A stretch of 64,000 nucleotides of DNA from Carallia brachiata. Taxonomy: Eukaryota; Streptophyta; Magnoliopsida; Malpighiales; Rhizophoraceae. This document shows positions 10,883 to 26,082 of the stretch, in pieces (positions within the stretch are counted from its first letter, which is position 1; each line of letters begins with the position of its first letter). The stretch covers positions 2,511,652 through 2,575,651 of the forward strand of contig JADCRB010000046.1 of NCBI GenBank assembly GCA_021464245.1, written 5' to 3'. Under the pieces are notes generated by a model that was given only the letters and a program-made list of their open reading frames with translations, ran no database searches and was not told the origin of the DNA. Made by a program: the position numbers and the translations under genes.

Positions 10883-13351
10883 TTGTCAAATTTGTTCTAC
10901 ATATTACATGTTTTGACAAAAAAAAATTGAAATTCGAAATAATATTTTTTTATATCATAAAACATAAAGTGACGACGTTATTCTAACTGGCCTCTTGCCA
11001 GTTTTTTCCAGCTACATATTGAAGCTCATTATTGCTATTTATTATGATCTCGGATTGTTGAAAGACTAAAAGTATAATTTTGATTATGCTATATGCGAAC
11101 TTCTATTTATCCTGCGTTCTTTCACTATTCATCTTTCCTATTCCTACAAGACATGGGTAGGCAATTGTAGATCATTTTGACTGACTATTTTTTTTTTTTT
11201 TGTATAAATATTTTTGATGGTTTTGTGCAATCTTATGTATAAAATTATTTTCTATTAATGTAATAGTTTCTTTCTGCTAAAAAAAAAAACAGAGAAGATA
11301 TGGGTGGGCAGTGGGCAGCGGGCACTTGGCTTATCACGATTTTTTAAGAGGCGGCTATGGTACTGTTATCCAAACTTAGGGTTCATCCTCTTCAGAAATT
11401 GGAACCATGACCATGATCATAACCTTGTAATAATTTAAGAAAATTAAACTCGAATAACCTATTTCCAAACTACTTTTCCACAAACGACCTAAAAAAAAAA
11501 AAAACAGAGAGAGAGAGAAGAGAGAAAGGCCATTTACTTGAAATGTTTTTGTAACCAAATTCCAAAATTGAAATTGGCCAAGTAAACTACAACCATAACT
11601 GGAATTGATCCCAAAATTAAAACCGCACTTTCTAGAAACGATATGGTTAAAATCGGAACTGAGGCGAACTAGTGCAATGAGGTCTAATCCCATAAAGGCA
11701 ATTTAGAAAGGAAAAAAAAATTTAAAAACCACTGCACTAATAGGATAATAAGGAGGCCTATAGTTTCTCTTTCTTTGTTTGTATTGACATGTGTGGATTG
11801 CCTTTTGCCAAACCCTTGTGATAAGGATGATAATTTATCAATCATTCCATTTATGAGGCCCCCATGAAAAGCTTGACATTATGGAGACTACGGAAGTTAA
11901 GGTGTGAAATAACATTAAAATGATCTTGGTTTCCAAGTGTAAAGCTTGATAGTGTGGCTTTTCCTGCGCTAAAAATTTCTGAGAGCCTATTATTTTACCA
12001 GGAATCAGAAAAAAAAAAAAAAAGAGCCTTTTGTTAAATGGTTAGAAGATTTAATTAGAATTTAATTAGAATAACATCGCACTAACATCATTTTATATTG
12101 TACATATTATTATTTATTCGCATAGAATCTAAAATAATATTATACTTACACTTTTGTGAGTAGATTTTCTAGTTATCTATACTTTTTTAAAAAAATATTG
12201 TGAGAGCTTATTACCATCACAATTTACTGTCGTCGAGGATAAATATGATTTTTAACTCCTCTTGTTGAGGATTAGGAGAGTACTGAGAGAGGAAAGAATC
12301 TTTTTGTGTAAGCATACCATATCACTCCATCCAAATCCATATCAAGTGTTTTTTTTTTCCCCCTTTGCAGTGTAAAGTGAATTCCGTTCTTTTGCTTTTG
12401 GCACTTTTGGATCTTTTTTCTCTAGTCTTTTCACTTTAGGTACTGTTAAATCCTGTAAAGAACGGTAAGACTGGAAATGGGGGATTTTCTCTTATGGAAT
12501 AGCTCCTAATGGATCATCAAGGATTGAATCGCTGGTTGGAGACTCGAAAGTGCGATCACCATGTAGAAAATATCCACAATTAAGGATATAGCAATGCCGC
12601 CCTTAAAATATCTCATTGTTGGGATGCAGAGATTATATGTGTTAGGCTTTAATATAGTATCTATGTCCTGTGCTAGCTAAATTTTTGAATAAAACGGTTC
12701 TATAACATAGTATCAAAACTTCATGACTGAAATATTTTGTATTGAAATCATGCTATCTTCACTTTTAATTATAAACATTTATAAGTACAGTGGACTTGTC
12801 TTCATTACTAATAGAATTGTCTTTCATTCATGCTTACTTTCTGTCTAACAGATTGTTGCGTGAGGTAGCGTATTAGAATTTAATATATCTGTATCATATG
12901 CTTGCTTACACTTTTGGGTGGATTGATTTTGAAGACACTATGTTTGATCTCTATCTTATTCTTCATCTTGTTGGATTTAACATATTAAACCGTACAAAGT
13001 ATTTTTATGGATGAGACAATTACTTGTTAACTAATTCAAACTTTTTTCCTACAACTATTTTTAGATCGAGTCGTCGCTCAATGCGAGTTCACACACTAAC
13101 ATTCAAAAATAGTATCTTTTTCATTTAAGAAACCAAAAACCAAATCTGCAAAGTTTATAAGATTAAGGAAAGAGAAGATGCCATAAAAACAATGAAATAT
13201 GGAAAATCTTGTAATTCGACATGCACTAAAGAACTAAAGCTCCTAAACAAAACAGGAAACTTTGAGGAACAATAATTGGACAAGGGTCAAAATTTCATAT
13301 TCCTACTAGGTTAAGGAAAAAGGGTCAATATGTCTAATTCTGCTTAGGTTG

Positions 13352-13359
13352 AAAGCTAG

Positions 13360-13406
<47 letters not shown>

Positions 13407-13441
13407 GTTTTTGGTGGGGTGTTACAAAAGCTAGATTCTCT
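13352..13441. repeat. (TC)n microsatellite insertion flanked by a 15-bp direct repeat
   Basis: AAAGCTAGATTCTCT occurs at 13352-13366 and again at 13427-13441. Between them are a long pure TC run reaching about 13403 and a short T/G-rich stretch ending GGGGTGTTAC. The perfect 15-bp repeat looks like a target-site duplication, implying that the TC tract arrived as, or grew inside, a small insertion. Confidence 0.65.
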
Positions 13442-14010
13442 AACGCCCACGAACAACTACATGGGACCATGGTTACTCATGTCTATCTTTCATGGGTAAG
13501 AATCACAAAATAATTTTAAAAAAATTAAAAATAATTCATGGGCTGTCAAGTAAACGGTAAAAATCACAAAAGAAAAAAAAAAAAAAGAAATTCGTGGCGA
13601 TTCCGGGGACATGGAAAAGAAGCTACAGTGTTGATCAAACAGTGGTTGCCACCATAGACAATTGGGTTGGCAAAAAGAGTGATATCAAAGGAGAAAGGCA
13701 AAAGAAATGGATTGGTTGAATAAAAGACAGCTTACACAAAATGTAAATGGCATTGGCAAATCATACAATACACGGGATCTTTTCATATTCTGCTACCGAA
13801 TGAAGCATGTGATGCTCCCCCAACTAAGTGGAATTCTAACTCAGCTGCGACTAAGTGATAGTGATCAAGCTTTTTTGGTCCACTTGGCTTATATAATTAG
13901 ATGCACGAAAGCTACAGAATAGTCCCAAAGTGTCCTTGCATAGCAAAAAGGTTAGCAATTTGATTCCATAGAACTCAAAAAAGAGTGCCGACCGACTCAG
14001 CTATAGTTTT

Positions 14011-14035
14011 GGCCACGTCACTCCATGACGTGGCC
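14011..14035. repeat. Perfect 10-bp inverted repeat with ACGT cores
   Basis: GGCCACGTCA (14011-14020) and TGACGTGGCC (14026-14035) are perfect reverse complements separated by a 5-base loop. They share the TGACGTGGC core with the hairpin at 8973-9012. Confidence 0.65.
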
Positions 14036-14596
14036 GACGGCTTGTCTTTTGCAAGGTGTAAAAGCATTAGTTAGCTTTTGGATTTCCCTTTCGAAAATTG
14101 CACCAATTTTTTTGTTTCTTTTTTAATCTAATTTTACTTGTTTTTGTTATGCTTTCGAATTCAGCACTTCACAGTTGTATGTAAGCGAGATGCTTAGAGC
14201 TAAGACTTGAGACTCTCAGATTTTCAGCATCATTTTCGGCATCAAAGATATTAATTTTGCACTGAAGTGGGTTTTTTTTTTCCCCTTTAATTTTTTGGTC
14301 TCACTTCTGTCAATCAGTTAATCTTTAAGAACAACAGATCATTCATCAAAAAATAACTGAGGTCTAAAGCTGAATTCGATTTGGGTTGTCCGACATCACA
14401 TTTTTGGCAAATGGGTATTGATCATTGAGACGATGTTGTTGGATTTAATCACAGTAAACTAGCACGATTAAAGAATAAGTAGGAACAAAAAAAGCATATA
14501 TTGCCATTTAGATTCTATTTGCACATGATCAGATAAAAGCACTTGATCCATCCATGAAACGAGGGGAGTCTATTTAATTATACATGGATTTTTATG

Positions 14597-15710
14597 TCAC
14601 GTGAATGGCATTTGGGAAACCAAGTTACGAGTGCTGATACAGGCTGCTGCAGCTGCTCCTCCACGATGAGCGCCAGCATACAAGTTTTGAGCCAGAGGAG
14701 AAGCAGCAAATTCATGGGGAGATGATGACACAAACAAGTTGCCATATTTAGTTGAATCAAAGACCATGATTGAACCATCCTTGGAACGATGATTCCAGCC
14801 AACAACTGGGACTTTTTGAACCCCGCCGCCGCCGCCTCCGATGGGCTTTTGCTGAGAGAAAAGCACATTATTATTAGACTGATCTACCAACAAGCGGGCT
14901 TGTTGTTGTTGTTGTTGCCATCAGAAGCAGCAGTTTCTGCGAGATTAACGGTTGTGATGTCATGGATGCTCGGTCTTCTCTTATCTTTCACCCCGGAAAG
15001 CTGCTGCCTTATGAAATACTTCTGTGCGTGGCTTGCCACTTGAGTTGGGGTCTTAGAAACTACAAAATTCCGGGAGATATTCCTCCAATCCCCTTTCCCA
15101 TGCTTTAGAAGCCCCAGCAGGAATCGCCTGCAGTTTTATCATCAAAGTTTCCCACAATAAGCTCAGGCACGTATTAATAGCATCAAAATTACATATTTTA
15201 GAAACGAAATTGAGAGGGTTGGACTTAACCTAAGATGCTAACTGTGAGATCTGCAGTCAAACCTGACGTTCGTTTTGACAAAAAAAAAAACAAAGAGGAA
15301 AATTTTTTGAAGGGAATATCACCTGTGTTCATCTTCAGTCCAAGGCACCCCTTTCTTTCTCCCTTGATCGCCGCCCTTCGCTGTCAAAGGCCTCTTTCTA
15401 TAAGCTTCGAAGTCACGATCATCGTCATCGACAAGCTCCAACGAGAAAGATGAGCTGAGATAGCCCGGAACAGGGACCCTCCCGCTTCTATATCACTAAC
15501 ATCCTCTTCCAATTCCCTGTACTGCTTGATTACATCAAAAACAGTCTTTCCCGGTATCATGGCCGCCACTTTTAGCCATCTTTCTGGGTCGTGCTCACCA
15601 TAAATTGCCAAAGCTCTTTCAAACGCCTTGTTTTCCTCTCTTGTCCACTCTGTGCTTTGGCTAAACCAATCCGAGTTCGACTGATACAAAGATGGATATA
15701 GAGTTTCCAT
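14597..15710 (-). pseudogene. DIVARICATA-like two-repeat MYB transcription factor, broken by two frameshifts (or base-call errors)
   Basis: Exon 1 is 15323-15710, starting at METLYPSL; exon 2 is 14597-15127. The first SANT domain (STEWTREENKAFERALAIYG onward) and the second MYB repeat (GVPWTEDEHR, then the diagnostic SHAQKYF) are both well preserved, as is the family's intron position after DEHR. These proteins are nuclear DNA-binding factors. Two frame breaks occur. After EEDVSDIEAG (about 15470-15485) the frame shifts before VPVPGYLSS. A second shift lies in or after the AAC repeat that follows the SHAQKYF repeat (about 14890-14915), where the reading frame hits TAG while the frame beginning LLVDQSNNN continues for about 97 residues. 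Both are consistent with one missing base. Allowing for these, the product would be about 306 aa, normal for the family. Otherwise intact splice sites and motifs make recent inactivation or consensus error likely. Confidence 0.85.
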
Positions 15711-16698
15711 GTCGGTCCGACACGTACCTATTTGCACTTACAAGTACATCTGTACATGTTTGAGTAATAATTAGTAGATAGCAGAGGAGCGACTGTGCGA
15801 GAGGGAGAAAGAGAGAGGGAGAGAGAGTTTGGAGAGAGTGAGATTGTTTCTGTAAATTTTATGGCATTTAATGCAGAATCATATGCGGGGGAAACAAAGA
15901 ATCTCCTTTTTCCAAACAGGCATAAACAGAAGAATTTTACTAAAGGCCCACCTTCAAAGAATCAAGGAGAATCTTGAAAAGATGAGGAAAATCGAATCTT
16001 GTTGCCCAGGAATAAGCCCCCGAGAGAGAATTCTTTGGGGTTTGAAGCTGAGAAGTTGAGAAAAATCAGGAAAAAATGAATCTCAAAAGTGGTCCATAAT
16101 AAGGGGCGACAAATGAAATATTGGCACACAAGGTGGAAACAAAACGGTGGGCATAAAAATTATTAAGATAGACAGGGACTGGGTCGTTAAAACTCAGAAA
16201 AGTACATAAAAGCAGTTAAAGAAAAAGATAGCGATCAAGTGGGAAAGAAAGAGATGCTGGGGGGAATCAGGAGTAGGACTATAAAAACAGCGGGAAAATA
16301 TTCTTTTTTTTTTTTTTAAGCTTCTTCTACATAATGGAGGGAAGAGAAAGGAGAAGAGTATATATGTTGTTGTTGTTGTTGTTGTTGTGGTGTAATACTG
16401 CTACAAGTGGATCATAATAATAGAAGGGTGATTGATGATTGCTTATTTGGAGAGTTGGGCAACTGTCAAAACATTGAGGAAGAGGAACCAATACAATGTT
16501 TCTTCTTGCTTTCCAAGCTTTTTGAGAGGCTGCAAAAAAGGGTGGAGAAGAGTTCAACAAACGATGGGAGACTTCAAATCCAGCCATTTGATATATAGTG
16601 TGTGACAAACTGACACCTGTGAATTTTGTACCTCTGTAGAGTTAGAAAATGATAGAAATAGTGATATTATTCATAGTTTTCGTGCAGTAATACAAGAT
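15711..16698. other. Upstream region of the MYB gene; contains GA-rich and (GTT)n tracts
   Basis: Promoter side of the minus-strand MYB gene. A GA-rich stretch lies near 15795-15840 and a GTT microsatellite at about 16366-16388. No coding region is supported. Confidence 0.5.
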
Positions 16699-16771
16699 GC
16701 GCCTGTAGCTCAGTGGATAGAGCGTCTGTTTCCTAAGCAGAAGGTCGTAGGTTCGACCCCTACCTGGCGCG
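16699..16771 (+). tRNA. tRNA-Arg (anticodon CCT)
   Basis: A 73-base cloverleaf without intron: acceptor arm GCGCCTG pairs with CTGGCGC plus discriminator G, with one T-T mismatch. The A box is TAGCTCAGTGG and the B box is GGTTCGACCCC. The anticodon loop TTCCTAA gives CCT, reading AGG arginine codons. The 3' CCA is absent, as expected for a nuclear gene. A T-rich stretch follows downstream. Confidence 0.95.
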
Positions 16772-18298
16772 AATGTCCAAGTTTTGCTTTTATAATTTTC
16801 AGCCGCCTGATTACTGTATTTATTTTTTTATTTTTTGGGTCGGTGATTACTGGTATATTTTATAAGCAGTGACCGGTTAGAACGCAAAATCCCCGCTGCT
16901 TGTAGTATTGTGCTTGAAGCAAAGCAATGACAAGTTTTTTTTGACAAAAAAAAAAAAAAAAGAAATTTAAAAAAATTATAACTCACATCTTGTCTCACGT
17001 CTGTTTCCTTCCCATCGCCTGAAGAGAAAGTCTAACCAAAGACATTAAAAAATGATCATAGAGGTCATAAGTATGAATATATATATATATATATTTTTTT
17101 TTTTTCTTTTAAAATCACACATCAAATTTATTTAGTGTTATCTTAATTTTTTTTAGTATTAATCTAAATATACTTACCTCAATCCTCAACCTTAATTTTT
17201 CTTTTTTAAAAAAACGATACTTATAATCATTCTATAATTATTTTTTATGTTCTAAATTTTTTTCAAAAACAACTATACCTAATATACCTTAGATAGAATT
17301 TTTAATTTGACTTCCTATTTTTTTTTGTGAATATAACTGATAATAAGTGAATCTATTTAAAATAAAAAAAATGATGAAATAAATTTTTATAATGTAAAAT
17401 TATAAATAAAATTATATAATAAATTGAATAAAAATAATAAAAACTTTATTTTAAATTTCCACGTTAATAGACTATTTTCCTACTCATTAGTTTTTGCAAT
17501 TGTTCATCTAGGTGGAAGGTGGAAAGCGGATTTCGAAGCTGTGATCAATTAGTTGACACAAACTGGTCTCCTGTTGAACATTTCAGATGTGCATACTATA
17601 AATTGGCCGTCCAGGACCAGTTCTTTGTTGCTTTTATCAGGGTATTAATTGATGTAATAAATCATAATCAAAACGACATGATTTGATTTAATTAGATTAG
17701 ACATCTATGACTTACCCATATTGGAGTAGTATTTTAGATTAAAATTTCAATTTTAGTCAGAATTAATTAATTAAAAAAAAAAAAACGACATGATTTGATC
17801 GCCCTTCTTTGGAGGGATTTCACTTTCGGTGCTGAAAATAATAAGTCTCACATTTTCCGAGTTGTGATTGCAGAAGTGAATGATGAGCTGTTGTTGAAAG
17901 TGCGTGCACCTTCCACTCGGGATTAAGATAAATAGAAAGCATGAGACCCCCACAATTGGATTTGGACAACAACATAAGACATGGGGAAATATAGTCCTGC
18001 ATATGCTTTTGATCTAACTCAATAGCCTCTCATGAGACATGGCAAAGCACCCACTAATATACTTAGCATTTTAATTAACTGAATTACCAAAATCAGGAGC
18101 TTCAGCAGAACCCAAGAAAAAAACTAGCAGCAAACACTTTAAAAGGAAAGATCAACAATCCTTCCTATGTTTATCTCAAACTCAATATCTGCAATTAAAT
18201 GATATGCAGCATTCTAGTGGGCAAACCGGTGTACAAGATAGCTTACATTTCATTCAAAAGGAGCACATAGGAAAGGCATGTAATGCTAGAACTGGCGT
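16772..18298. other. AT-rich intergenic region
   Basis: Very AT-rich from about 16920 to 17460, with an (AT)n run near 17085. The last few hundred bases are probably the 3' UTR of the minus-strand SBPase gene. No gene is seen. Confidence 0.5.
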
Positions 18299-20511
18299 TT
18301 AAGAAGCAGCCCCTACAGGCACACCTCCTGTCTTGAGCCTCGATTTCCCGGAAAGTGTTTCTTCGAACCGGATAATCTCATTCTTGGATCCGTATGCAAC
18401 TTGAGTTCTTTCATCGATATTTTGTATTTCCTTATCTAGAACAGATTGATAGCCATCGCTGCTATAACCGCCAGCTTTCTCAACTAAGAACCCCAAAGGA
18501 GCTACCTCGAATAACAATCTGAGCTTTGCTTTCGAAGATGGTGAAGTTACATTTGTGAAGACACCCTTCTCTTTTACAATGAGCTACAGATCGAAATGTT
18601 TTATATCTGTTTAGACACCCCCTTTACAAACTGCTTTCACTCGTGAATATTGAAATTGTAGTATAAGTCGTTACCTGATTCACGTCTGGCACCATACCTC
18701 CTGTGTATCTCAAAGTGTATTTCTCCCTTACATAATAGTTAATCAACTGTTGGATGACAAGCAGAGAAATTATTAAGAGACGGATGGATTGTCGCTTGGA
18801 AATGTAGACAATGGTAGCACGGATATCATATTTAGTAGGGAAAACTGACCTTGTCATAGTCAGGATTGTCAAATGTGGCCCTCAAATTTCCAGGGGAGAA
18901 TAGTTTTCCTTCACCGATCTCATATGTATCTTTGACATGTTGCCATTTTCCTGGGGAAACCCATATGCACATTAATTGTGTGCAAGACAAACACATAAAC
19001 TAATGAAAGAACAGCTCTGATAAATCTAGGTTATTCAATGCTTCTTAAAGCAGAGGAAGGTCTAAGAGGATTGCAAGGCTTTTGGCCTCACAGGATAGGA
19101 TATCAAGCTGAAATAAGTATAATGAAGTATGAAACCTTCATCAAGAAGAAGGAACTCATGGGTGCCGGGTGCATCCTTAAGAGCAAGAACATAGGTAGTT
19201 CGAGGGCCGTAAACACCCATTGCAGCAGCAACTAGATCTCTTCCCTTTACGCCTGTTAACTTATCTCCTGGCCACACTCCAAAGATGGTGCCAACAGAAA
19301 AATTGGTGTCTACAATGCTGGATCCATCTAGTGGATCAAAAGCTACACTGAATCCGCCTGCTCACAGGCAAATATCCAAATAAGCATAATTCTTTTCTTA
19401 AAAGTATAAGTTACCTATAAATTTTTTTTCCTGACTTATAGTGGATGGTCAAATTAATTGCAAACATGCGCACCATCTACTGGGCCTCCCATGTCTTGCA
19501 GTTCAGGGACTTCTTCAGAGCAAGCATACTTGCAGAAGTGGGAGTATTCCAAGGCCTACATTTCAAAACCTACAATTAGAATTTCTTGCACAAGGTTTCA
19601 ATGCCAGATTGTTTTTAATTACTTAGAACTTGGTTTAGTGGAAAAGCTGAGAATTTCATTCTACAACCAATTAGTTCATCAAATTCGGTGAAACATTGTA
19701 GATCATATGTTACTGTAACCTCGAAAAGAAGGTTGTTGGCAAGCATATCCACAGCAAGTTGCTCATCCCCAAAGGAGTTCACGCATTGCGTTCCTCCACA
19801 AGATGCAGTCCTGACTTTGAAGGCAATGGTCCTTATTGCCTCTCCCATGCAAATCAACAACCTAATGAGTCCCTTATCTGGGGTCGCCTTTGCAAGGAAT
19901 TCTTCCTACAATCACAAAAATCATTAAGGTTGCCCATGTTAACCTACTCTGCACGACAAAGGAACATGACCTTCTAGTAACTCACCAGGCTGTCACCGAT
20001 CTCACATCGGATCACAAGGGAAGAGCTTTTCGTCTTTGAAAGTCTTAGTGATGATCTCGGTGCCCACCGCAATGATTCCCCGAATAGTGAACTCGATTTC
20101 AGACTCTATAAAGCATTTGACATCCTTTTCACAACTCATATTTGTCCAACCATATAAATGTGCAGTGAAACATTCATTTTGAAACTTGAAAACACTCTTT
20201 CTAAGCATGTAATTCTCATTATCAAGTACCAACTATTCTTGAAAGCTAGACATGCATGCGAGAGACCAGGATAATGCTATTCAAGCAAACAAAATTTAGG
20301 AAAGAAGTCATATAAGCACCTCTTATAGCCAATAGAACCATATGCCATGTTAAATGTGTTGTACTTAAACATGTTCCAAAATTCAAGTATTACGTACCCT
20401 GGAGCCAAAGCAGGAAGGGATAGATGATGGGGAAACTAATGCTTTTGAATGCTGAGAAGAAACACTAGACAAAAAGGCCCCGTGGGCGCAGCAAGCTATG
20501 CCGGTCTCCAT
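18299..20511 (-). CDS. SBPASE: Sedoheptulose-1,7-bisphosphatase, chloroplast precursor
   Basis: Removes the C1 phosphate of sedoheptulose-1,7-bisphosphate in the regenerative phase of the Calvin cycle, in the chloroplast stroma. Eight exons in transcript order: 20398-20511, 19986-20105, 19720-19905, 19474-19555, 19136-19357, 18850-18950, 18675-18746, 18299-18583. The product is 393 aa, the usual length. The first 60 or so residues ([13 protein letters not shown], Ser/Arg-rich) are a plastid transit peptide. The redox-regulatory pair Cys114 and Cys119 sits in [16 protein letters not shown], as needed for thioredoxin activation. The metal-binding FBPase-family motif [14 protein letters not shown] is at residues 174-187. 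The C-terminal [14 protein letters not shown] is typical of SBPase, not FBPase. All frames join cleanly, and it looks functional. Confidence 0.96.
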
Positions 20512-20653
20512 GCTAGCTAGAAATCAAGTTTCCGGGGAAAAAAAAAAAAAACGAAAAGGAAAAAGGAAGCAATTGCTTTGCCTTCCTGGAAGGCTGGCTC
20601 TTGAAAGTGGTAACTGAAATGGTTCAGCTAACTAAGGGCTTTGGGGGGCATGA

Positions 20654-20683
20654 GATAAGCAGTTAACTGGGTGATGCCACGTG
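20654..20683 (-). promoter_or_regulatory. G-box and I-box light-response module upstream of SBPase
   Basis: The palindrome CACGTG (G-box, 20678-20683, inside GCCACGTGGA) and GATAAG (I-box, 20654-20659) lie about 145-170 bases upstream of the SBPase start codon. This pairing is typical of light-regulated photosynthesis promoters. The role is inferred. Confidence 0.6.
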
Positions 20684-20699
20684 GAAGGTGCTGAGTAGA

Positions 20700-21603
20700 T
20701 AGGACGATCAAGTGGCATTTGGGTGAGCTTCATTTCCATCATTCAAATACTTGTGGTTCAGGTCTGATTTTAAGGATATTGATTGCCGACCTCATTTTCT
20801 GTTGGCTTGTTCTTCTTTAACCACCTACAGTCTGCATTACGTATTCACATGTGTATATATAACTTGTTACCACTTTTAGCATAAAATAGCAGACCTCCAT
20901 GCTCTATCGAGTACTGTGCCAATGTATGCAAACCAAGGCTATCCATAATTAACCATCCCTGTACCCTAGCCTTCTAAAAGTGTCAGTCGTTGGAAATATT
21001 CAATAGGAAAATATTATATAGAAATATTTAAATAATAACAAATTACTAATAAAATGAAATGATTAAATTTAAAAAAAGAAAAAAATTAAATTGTCAATAT
21101 CGTTAGATTAACTGTGTGATTACATGACTATTTTTTATTATATAAAATTAAACTGTGTAATAAAACTCTATTTAAGAAGCCCAATCGCAGATCTAATTTC
21201 AGTTTTCTGCAAGGTTTCTCCCCTCATTCACTAAGCCAGAAGTATGAATTGCCAATTAATTTCCTCATAGGCTCTCAGAAGATGTTTGCCAAAACAGAAT
21301 ATGCTTGCTTCGCATAAACGTTCTCTGTAGCAAGTCAGCTAGCAAAGCTGACAATTTACGACAAGGAGTTTACTCAAAAGAATACATGAAATCAACAAGA
21401 AAACAAATGTGCCAATGGCAGATAATAAAATGTGTCAAAGTCCGAGACTTGATCATAATAAGATTATCATCATAAGTATATATCACAAAATTGTAAACCC
21501 CAGCACCTGGAGCACATTGGTATATGATAATTTTTCATCTTCAAGAAGTAACTCTAACTGCGGTTCTCCGCCCCAACTAATGCATCGTTCTACTTCTATC
21601 AGT
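20700..21603. other. Intergenic region between SBPase and adenylosuccinate lyase
   Basis: AT-rich around 21000-21180 and otherwise unremarkable. The part nearest 21604 is probably the 3' UTR of the lyase gene. Confidence 0.5.
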
Positions 21604-24605
<3,002 letters not shown>

Positions 24606-24736
24606 CTTCTTTGGCCAACCAAAAAAATCAAAGAGAATTTATTAGATTAATAATCTAAACCTTCCAGAGCCAAGTCATGAAGAGCAGCTATGGAAATTTT
24701 TAGGGCGAAACTTAAAAAAAAAAAAAAAAAAAAAAC

Positions 24737-24942
24737 CTTCTTTGGAGCAAAAATGGACGCCGCGTCGTTGAGTGTAGATTGGCAAGAGCAATCCAGCCGG
24801 CGAGAAACTGCCGATTTGAGCAAAAGGGCATTTGACTGAATAGTAAAGAAACTTGCTTTTTGATTCTTGGTGTTGTAACGAGACTTTTCAAGAAGGGGTT
24901 GCCATTCAAAACCCCAGAACCAGAAGAGGCCGCAAACTCCAT
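24737..24942 (-). other. Possible upstream transit-peptide exon of adenylosuccinate lyase
   Basis: An ATG at 24942 opens a 68-codon frame (MEFAASSGSGVL onward) rich in Ser, Arg, Leu and Phe with few acidic residues, typical of a plastid transit peptide, ending at a candidate donor (AAG/gttttt). The donor leaves phase 2, and no acceptor just before the 24605 ATG restores frame: the AG sites there are in the wrong phase. It may instead be 5' UTR, or a base may be missing in the nearby homopolymer run of more than 20 A. Confidence 0.35.
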
Positions 24943-26082
24943 TAAAGATACACAAAGAAAACACAACAAAAGCGGTCGTAGACACTTACTACCTTGAAGC
25001 CCTGGTAAGTATTCGACTCCTTTTTTATTTTGAGTGGTGGTGGGTCTGGTTTTTTTTTTTTAAAAAAAAAAAAATTAGCTACAACTGAGACTGTCGAATT
25101 CTGAAATTTTTCTTTTTTTTGGCACTACGAATTCTGAAATTTTTAATAATAAAGTAGCAGCGAGAAAGTGATGTAGTTTCGGCCACTTTCTGTTTGGGCT
25201 GGGGTTGGTTTGTAAAACTTGTTCAATACAAAATAAGAGGCCCAGAGATGTAAAACAGTTCAGACAAAGAATCTGGCAAAAAAACAGGAGAATAAAAGGA
25301 GAGAGAGAATCTGACAAATGAAAAAAACCGCAGAGGGAAGTTTCCTGAGCAAAAAGACAGAACAGAATGGTGATCTATTTGTCCTGGGTCAGTAGCGAAA
25401 GTTTAATTTAAGAACAAATCTGTTCCGATTGGCTCTTGCCCTCTCTCTCTCTCTGAGTAGAGATAGAAAATAGGTACATGAATTTTGTATGCTTCATGAT
25501 TGCTTATTCCTGTTTATTGTTGATTGTTGCAATTTATGTTGCATTTCATTATCATTAGAACCATTTTCAATTCCATTTAGTCCGGGGTCTCTGGATAGAA
25601 TTATGGGAACGTCGATAATGACGTCAATATAACCTCGTGGACTCGTGTGATTGGTGGAGGATTCCATTGAGAAATCCGATCCAGCTCTTTTGGTTTTTTG
25701 TGAGCTGATTTGATGGATGCGAATCTTGAATGAGATGGGTTTCAAGGGCTTTAAATGGCAAAAAGTCACATTTTTTTAGTGATTCTTTGTGGAGGCGGTA
25801 TAGCAGAATAAGGTTGCAAGTGATAATTTAATCCTTTTTTTTTTTCTCTGTTTGTGTATGATTGAATGGATGTACTAGTAAACGAGCTGAGACATTGGCT
25901 GTCAGTTGCGGTTGCAATAGATTCTTCTGCCCTTGAGCCTTGATCTTGTTTGTAAGCTGTTTATCTTCGATTTTTATGATAGATGACATGGTTAGATCAA
26001 TGTTTGTTTTTTCAGAAAACCCTTTTGGTTTATCTAGCGGGAGCTGGAATTTGGATTGGTAATTATTGGCTAGATAAAAACA
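24943..26082. other. Divergent intergenic region between adenylosuccinate lyase (-) and the HAD phosphatase gene (+)
   Basis: The two genes are transcribed away from each other, so both promoters should lie here. A short CT run is at about 25441-25455. The 5' UTR of the plus-strand gene probably occupies the last several hundred bases and may contain an intron. Confidence 0.5.

Larger units (their letters stand above)
10897..14596. other. Gene-free stretch
   Basis: No gene is recognised over about 3.7 kb. It includes a (TC)n insertion at 13352-13441 and a perfect ACGT hairpin at 14011-14035, both listed separately, plus several poly-A runs. Fragments near 12700 resemble LTR-retrotransposon primer-site sequence but are too degraded to call. 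Confidence 0.5.

Noticed and set aside
12701..12720. ACATAGTATCAAAAC, similar to an LTR-retrotransposon primer-binding region; a related TAGTATGAGAGC at about 38247
   Set aside because: No LTR pair, polypurine tract or polyprotein remnant could be identified around either, so a call would be guesswork.
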